From Ferrovibrio terrae_A (lineage in GTDB: Bacteria > Pseudomonadota > Alphaproteobacteria > Ferrovibrionales > Ferrovibrionaceae), in contig NZ_CALSAN010000008.1 in NCBI RefSeq assembly GCF_943372915.1, positions 1 to 64,000 of the forward strand: a DNA stretch of 64,000 nucleotides. Reading direction: 5' to 3'. This document shows, one piece after another, positions 59,742 to 64,000 of this stretch. The notes beneath the pieces were generated by a model that worked only from the letters and a program-made list of their open reading frames with translations, was not told the origin of the DNA and did not search any database. Each line of letters starts with the position of its first letter. Position 1 is the stretch's first letter. A program made the translations under genes and the position numbers.

Positions 59742-60216
59742 GCAGCAGCCGCCGTCGATCCTGAGCGCAGGCCTGACGGTCAATGGCGATCTCACTTCCG
59801 AAGGCGAGATGCAGATCGACTGCCTCGTCAACGGCGACGTCACCGCGGGCCGCCTCGCCATCGGCGAGAATGCCAAGGTGATCGGCGAGGTGGTGGCCGA
59901 GCATGTGCTGATCCGCGGCGAGGTGGTTGGCCGTATCCGCGCCAAGTCGGTCGAACTCGACAAGACCGCCAAGGTGCGCGGCGACATCTGGCACGAACTT
60001 CTGTCCATTGCCGCCGGCGCCAAGATCGAAGGCCTCTGCAAGTTTGCCGAAAACCCACGCGAGGGTGCCGGCACCACCAAGCTGAGTGTGGTGCAGCTGC
60101 CAGAGGCCGTGGACGCGCCCGCCGACAAGCCGACGCAGAAGCCGCACAAGGCAAGCCAGACGGCCGCAGCCACCGATATCGGCAGCCTGCCCGGCCTGGC
60201 CCGCGCCACCAACTGA
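59698..60216 (+). CDS. Bactofilin (polymer-forming cytoskeletal protein)
   Basis: A 172-residue bactofilin. The DUF583 beta-helix core spans about residues 20-125 (LTVNGDLTSEGEMQIDCLVNG and repeated GxI/VxGxV turns such as KVIGEVVAEHVLIRGEVVG). N- and C-terminal tails are disordered and Pro/Lys-rich; the N-tail likely binds membrane. Bactofilin filaments recruit M23 peptidases to local sites of wall growth, and the partner gene overlaps it. The ATG at 59698 matches the family start MFSNSKK. A strong terminator follows. Confidence 0.93.
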   Translation: MFSNSKKTNPPAAAKQQPPSILSAGLTVNGDLTSEGEMQIDCLVNGDVTAGRLAIGENAKVIGEVVAEHVLIRGEVVGRIRAKSVELDKTAKVRGDIWHELLSIAAGAKIEGLCKFAENPREGAGTTKLSVVQLPEAVDAPADKPTQKPHKASQTAAATDIGSLPGLARATN

Positions 60217-60251
60217 ATTAACGACGTTACGCGTAGTCACTAGCAGACGAG

Positions 60252-60285
60252 AAAACGGCGACGCAGTCAGCGTCGCCGTTTTTTT
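60252..60285 (+). terminator. Rho-independent terminator of the M23-bactofilin operon
   Basis: AAAACGGCGACGC pairs with GCGTCGCCGTTTT across a 5-base loop, followed by more T. A 13-bp stem with a U-tract, the clearest intrinsic terminator in the window. Confidence 0.9.
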
Positions 60286-60310
60286 GTGTCACAACCCAAT
60301 AAAATAAAGC

Positions 60311-60411
60311 CGTCACCCTCGGGCTTGACCCGAGGGTCCATCCGCCGGTCCTGTCACGCCATGACCATGCCGGAAGGGAAATGGATCCTCGGGACAAGCC
60401 CGAGGATGACG
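60311..60411. repeat. Palindromic intergenic repeat with 31-base arms
   Basis: Arms at 60311-60341 and 60381-60411 are complementary at 28 of 31 positions, separated by 39 bases. Each arm itself folds (CCTCGGGCTTGACCCGAGG). GTCA-CCTCGGGCTTG-type elements are a well-known alphaproteobacterial repeat class. It lies between the bactofilin terminator and the 3' end of prfB and may add bidirectional termination. Confidence 0.85.
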
Positions 60412-60436
60412 ATGAATGGGAAAGTGGCGCGTGGCC

Positions 60437-61550
60437 TTACGCCGTCTCCCCGTTGCCGACCTTGGACGCGAGCTGAGCGGCCATGAAGGCGTCGAGATCG
60501 CCATCCAGCACGCCTTGCGTATCGCTGGTCTCCAGCTCGGTGCGCAGGTCCTTCACCATCTGATACGGGTGCAGCACATAGGAGCGAATCTGGTGGCCCC
60601 AGCCGATATCGGTCTTGGCGTCGTTCAACGCCTGCGCCTCGGCCTCGCGCTTCTGCAGCTCGCGCTCGTACAGCCGCGCCTTCAGCATCTTCATCGCCTC
60701 GTCGCGGTTGCGATGCTGGCTCTTGTTGATCTGGCAGGCGACCGCGATGCCGGTCGGGATATGCGTGATACGCACGGCCGAGTCCGTCTTGTTGACGTGC
60801 TGGCCGCCGGCGCCCGAGGCGCGATAGGTATCGACGCGCAGATCCTTGTCCAGCACCTCGATCTCGATGGTGTCGTCGACCACCGGATAGACGCCGACCG
60901 AGGAGAAGCTGGTATGGCGGCGCGCATTTGAGTCGTAGGGCGAGATGCGCACCAGGCGGTGTACGCCGCTCTCGTTCTTCAGCCAGCCATAGGCATTCGG
61001 GCCGCTGACCTTGATGGTGGCCGACTTGATGCCGGCTTCCTCGCCTTCGCTCTCTTCCTGGTATTCGACCTTGTAGCCGTGTTTCTCGGCCCAGCGCACA
61101 TACATGCGCAATAGCATCGAGGCCCAGTCCTGGCTCTCGGTGCCGCCAGCACCGGCATGCACTTCCAGGAAGCTGTCATTCATGTCGGCTTCACCCGACA
61201 GCAGGCTTTCCAGCCGCGCCTGGGCCACTTCCTTGCTGAGGCCCATGATCACGGCCTCGGCCTCGTCGACCACGCCCTGGTCGCCCTCGGCCTCGCCCAT
61301 CTCGATCAGGTCGAGATTGTCCTGCAGCGCGGATTCGAGCCGGCGCTGGGTGCTGACGGCGCGATCGAGCTTGGTGCGCTCGCGCATCAGGGCCTGGGCC
61401 TCGGCCGGCTTGTTCCAGAGCGAGGGGTCTTCCGACCGCGCGTTCAGTTCTTCGAGTTTCTTGACTGCGTTATCCCAGTCAAAGAGACCTCCTCAGCAGC
61501 CCGAGCGACTGCTGGATCTCATCGGCCATCGCCCTGATTTCGGCGCGCAT
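60437..61550 (-). CDS. prfB: Peptide chain release factor 2, expressed by programmed +1 frameshift
   Basis: RF2 recognises UGA and UAA. Translation starts at the ATG at 61550 and reads 23 codons to CTT; an in-frame TGA (61481-61479) follows. Skipping one base (61481) continues as DWDNAVKKL to the stop at 60437, giving about 370 residues. The catalytic GGQ is in SGAGGQHVNK. The codon-discriminating tripeptide reads SPY in VRISPYDS where E. coli has SPF. The recoding signals are intact (next entry). It is upstream of, and opposite to, the bactofilin operon; the DsbA-like gene lies 98 bp to its right in the same direction. Confidence 0.95.
61478..61493 (-). promoter_or_regulatory. prfB programmed frameshift site
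   Basis: On the minus strand the sequence is AGGAGG-TCT-CTT-TGA-C. The internal Shine-Dalgarno-like AGGAGG (61493-61488) three bases before the CTT slippery codon (61484-61482), then TGA and C, is the classic autoregulatory +1 frameshift: scarce RF2 lets the ribosome slip and complete the protein. Confidence 0.95.
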
Positions 61551-61648
61551 AACAAATCCTTGGTAAGAAAACGGCGTGTTGCGGCCGGACCATAAGCAGT
61601 CCGGCCAAATTCGTCAAACCTCCCGGTTTTCCGGGCCAGAATGGGGAT

Positions 61649-62395
61649 TCAGCTGCGCGCCTGCTTGACCAGCTGCCGCAGGGCATCGAGCGACACCGCG
61701 CCGGGCACCATTTCCTCACCGACGACAAAGCCCGGGGTGCCCTGGATGCCAAGCGTATCGGCCAGCGCCAGATTGGCACGCAGCACCTGCTCCACCTTCG
61801 CGCTCGCCATGTCGGTTTTCAGCTTCTTGAGGTCGAGCCCGGCCTCAGTGGCCATGCGCATCACCTCGGCCTCGTTGATCTGGCCGCGGAAGGCCATCAT
61901 CGCATTGTGGAAACCGAGATACTTGCCGCCCTTGTCCTGCTCCAGTGCGGCAACGGCAGCGCGCGAGGCCATCACGCTGTCAGGCCCCAGCACGGGGAGT
62001 TCCTTCAGCACCAGGCGGATCTTGCTGTCTTCCTTCAGCAGCGTGAGCAGGCTGGGCTGCACCTGCTTGCAGTAGCCGCAGCGGTAATCGAAAAACTCGA
62101 CGATGGTGACATCGCCCTTTGGATTGCCGGCAACGAAGGACACGCCATCCTCGAAGATCGCCTTGCGGTTGGCGGCGATGGCCGCCTTGGCGGCCTTGCC
62201 GGCTTCGGCCTGCTGCTTGGCTTCCAGCGCATGCATCGCCTCGACCAGGATTTCCGGATTGCTGATCAGCACATCGCGCACGATCTGCTGCAGCGCCGCC
62301 TTCTGCTCGGGCGTGAAAGGCTGGGGCTGCGCCGATGCCACAGACCCTGTGAACAGGGCCACCGCGACAACAGCAAAACGGGCAAAGCGAAACAT
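61649..62395 (-). CDS. DsbA-family thioredoxin-fold oxidoreductase
   Basis: A 248-residue periplasmic protein. A signal peptide ends near VASAQ. A helical N-terminal region (FTPEQKAALQQIVRDVLISNPEIL) precedes the thioredoxin fold, resembling ScsC/Com1-type DsbA proteins that oligomerise through this segment. The active site is FFDYRCGYCKQ (CGYC) and the cis-Pro loop is IQGTPGFVVG. It forms or isomerises disulfides in exported proteins. It precedes prfB and follows the M48 protease gene, all on the minus strand. Confidence 0.92.
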   Translation of the reverse strand: MFRFARFAVVAVALFTGSVASAQPQPFTPEQKAALQQIVRDVLISNPEILVEAMHALEAKQQAEAGKAAKAAIAANRKAIFEDGVSFVAGNPKGDVTIVEFFDYRCGYCKQVQPSLLTLLKEDSKIRLVLKELPVLGPDSVMASRAAVAALEQDKGGKYLGFHNAMMAFRGQINEAEVMRMATEAGLDLKKLKTDMASAKVEQVLRANLALADTLGIQGTPGFVVGEEMVPGAVSLDALRQLVKQARS

Positions 62396-62476
62396 GTCTC
62401 AATCCTCTTGGAAATCAGTCCGGACTATGCCCGGGCCACAGCCGGCGGCACAAGCCACAAGCCTGTGAAGGTGGGG

Positions 62477-63901
62477 TCAGCGACCGCCGCGGCGGCGATC
62501 CTCGCGCTGGCCATCCTTGGCGGCGGCGACGATATCCTGCGCGCGCAGCCAGCCCGGCGTGCCCTCTTTCATCATCCGGCTGGCGCGCTCGGCCTGGCCC
62601 AGCGCGTCACGGTAACTGCCCGATACGAGGAAACGCTCGGCCGAGGCCAATGATGCCATGCCGATATCGCCTGTTCGGCCATAGGCCACGGCGAGCTGCT
62701 GCCAGGCGGCGCCATTGTCGGGTTCGCGCACCGTCACCTTCTTCAAGATATCGATCGCTTCAGCCAAGCGACTGTTGTCTTCCAACGCCACCATGCGCTG
62801 ACCCAGACCCAGCGCCAGCAGCGGCTCGTTCGGCGCCAGCCGCTGGGCTTCCTGCATGCTGGGCAGCGACTCCGCCACCTTGCCCTGGTTGAGCAGGATG
62901 TCGGATTTCAGTTCATGGAAATATGGATCGTTCGGATACAGCGCGATCAGCCCGTCGACTTCCTTGATCGCATTCTGGAAATCCAGGCCGCGGAAATAGG
63001 CGAAGGCACGGGCATAGCGGCCGTAGAGCGAGGTATCGCTCTGCGGATATTTGCGCAGTGTGGCCGGCAGGCCATCGAGATACCCGATCAGCTTGGCCTG
63101 CATACGCTTGAAGCGCTCGAGATTCTCCGGCGTATCGGGCGCATTGCGCGCCGGCGAGCGCGACAAACGGCCCTCCAGGGCGGCAACGCGTTCCGGCGTC
63201 ATCGGATGGGTGCGGGCATAAGGATCCTGGCGCTCATACATCAGGGCTTCCTGGTTGCCGATGATGCGCAGGAATTCGACCAGGCCAGAGGCCGACTGGT
63301 TGGTCTGCTCCAGGAAACTGGCGCCGGCCTGGTCGGCCGCCGATTCCTGCGCCCGGGTGAAAGCCAGCAGGTTGCGTTCGGCGACCTGCTGGCCGCCGAG
63401 CACGGCCGCCGCCGCGCCCTCGCCCGAGCCGGCGACCGCCGCGGCAGCACCAAACAGCAGGGACAGGATCATCGCGGTGGAAGCGGTGTCGATGGCATCG
63501 GACAGGCGGGCCAGATGGCCGCCGGCGATATGGCCGATTTCATGGGCCAGCACGCCGATCACCTGGGCCGGCCGGTCGGCCCGGATCAGCAAGCCGGTAT
63601 TGATGAAGATACGCTGGCCACCGGCCACGAAGGCGTTCAGGGCACGGTCGTTGACCAGATGCACCGTGATGGCTTCATTGGACAATCCGGCCGCCCCGAA
63701 GAGTGGCGCCGAATAGGCGCGGATGGTATTTTCGATCTCGGCGTCGCGCACAAGAGAAATGCTGTTGCGGCGCTGGGCCTCGGCCGCGGTCGGCAGAATC
63801 GCGCTGGCGGCCGTCAGCAGCATACACCCGACAGCCACAAGACGTCGGATCAACGAACGGCGGATGAGAGAACGGCGCATGGCGAAGTATTGTCCCAACA
63901 C
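62477..63901 (-). CDS. M48 family metalloprotease with TPR domain, BepA-like
   Basis: A 474-residue periplasmic protease/chaperone for outer-membrane protein quality control. The signal peptide ends near AAEAQR. The zinc motif is LAHEIGHIAGGH, the third ligand in QESAADQAG. From about residue 280 TPR repeats follow (YGRYARAFAYFRGLDFQNAI, EPLLALGLGQRM, GAAWQQLAVAYGRTGD). The GTG at 63901 has AGGAGG 9 bases upstream; an ATG seven codons inside (63880) is possible. The C-terminus is basic (DGQREDRRRGGR). Confidence 0.93.
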   Translation of the reverse strand: MLGQYFAMRRSLIRRSLIRRLVAVGCMLLTAASAILPTAAEAQRRNSISLVRDAEIENTIRAYSAPLFGAAGLSNEAITVHLVNDRALNAFVAGGQRIFINTGLLIRADRPAQVIGVLAHEIGHIAGGHLARLSDAIDTASTAMILSLLFGAAAAVAGSGEGAAAAVLGGQQVAERNLLAFTRAQESAADQAGASFLEQTNQSASGLVEFLRIIGNQEALMYERQDPYARTHPMTPERVAALEGRLSRSPARNAPDTPENLERFKRMQAKLIGYLDGLPATLRKYPQSDTSLYGRYARAFAYFRGLDFQNAIKEVDGLIALYPNDPYFHELKSDILLNQGKVAESLPSMQEAQRLAPNEPLLALGLGQRMVALEDNSRLAEAIDILKKVTVREPDNGAAWQQLAVAYGRTGDIGMASLASAERFLVSGSYRDALGQAERASRMMKEGTPGWLRAQDIVAAAKDGQREDRRRGGR

Positions 63902-64000
63902 AACGGGCGGCCTCCTGCAGCATCGTAGAGGTAAGCATGGTCGTACCGTCCGTCAATGCGCCCTGCTCGCCCTGGTAGCGTTAATGACCGCCTCCTGCGG

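Noticed and set aside
63909..64000. Plus-strand frame at the right edge ending in a lipobox-like VALMTASC
   Set aside because: No start codon exists in this frame near the edge. The ATG at 63937 with a good GAGG site is in another frame and stops after 13 codons. A divergent lipoprotein gene is possible but cannot be supported from the visible sequence.

Overview
The window looks like a chromosomal stretch of a GC-rich alphaproteobacterium, probably Rhodospirillales-like. This is inferred from the gene families (GlnE, an M23 peptidase-bactofilin pair, RF2 with a conserved +1 frameshift, tandem branched-chain-type ABC transporters, TRAP and TTT solute receptors), the strong GC3 bias and the alphaproteobacterial palindromic repeats. 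No rRNA, tRNA, CRISPR array, IS element or complete prophage was seen.

Region 1 (1-6756, minus strand) is a tightly coupled catabolic operon. It holds a two-gene xanthine-dehydrogenase-type molybdenum hydroxylase (FAD subunit, then a fused 2Fe-2S/molybdopterin subunit), a 6-hydroxynicotinate-reductase-like iron-sulfur protein, an ApbE-like UPF0280 protein and the first codons of an amino-acid-synthesis-family protein. A MarR regulator lies upstream. The set suggests hydroxylation followed by reduction of an N-heteroaromatic ring such as nicotinate. Region 2 (6858-12170) is mostly housekeeping: a histidine phosphatase, an MBL hydrolase, an M20 amidohydrolase, a DEAD-box RNA helicase, a stand-alone RAM-domain protein and a lipoprotein.

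Region 3 (12297-28138, plus strand) is a large aromatic-acid acyl-CoA cluster: SDR, MarR, crotonase, acyl-CoA dehydrogenase, an iron-sulfur Old Yellow Enzyme fused to a fibronectin-III-like domain, and a benzoate/2-aminobenzoate-type CoA ligase. Two near-identical solute receptors and a full LivHMGF-type ABC transporter follow, then a diguanylate cyclase, PaaG-like and PaaI-like proteins and a DUF2783 protein. The first promoter carries a 20-bp palindromic box over its -10. An identical box sits over a promoter that points at a ferredoxin-NADP reductase 20 kb away (32253-32272), and a degenerate copy precedes the second receptor gene. The resident MarR protein is the obvious candidate regulator.

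Region 4 (28222-32430) is the least typical part. It holds an AT-richer secreted protein, a TfoX-N protein, a solitary phage-tail-like beta-helix protein with AT-rich flanks, and the ferredoxin-NADP reductase. Region 5 (32431-37722) is a sugar-acid operon (TTT receptor, IlvD/Edd dehydratase, SMP-30 lactonase, RraA-like putative aldolase). It diverges from a GntR regulator across a perfect 18-bp palindrome.

Region 6 (37719-47036) mixes a TauE/SafE permease, a 2Fe-2S ferredoxin, a truncated haemoglobin, a cysteine desulfurase, an alpha/beta hydrolase, a GNAT protein, a protein that reads as a degenerate GGDEF-EAL pseudo-enzyme, AnmK and TyrS. Region 7 (45999-51079) is a TRAP transporter operon with a TIGR04076 protein and an aldo/keto reductase, divergent from a second GntR regulator. 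Region 8 (51083-63901) is envelope and housekeeping: a YhdP/AsmA-like protein, GlnE, a PrxQ peroxiredoxin, M23 peptidase plus bactofilin behind a palindromic DnaA-box pair, prfB with programmed frameshift, a DsbA-like thioredoxin and an M48 BepA-like protease.
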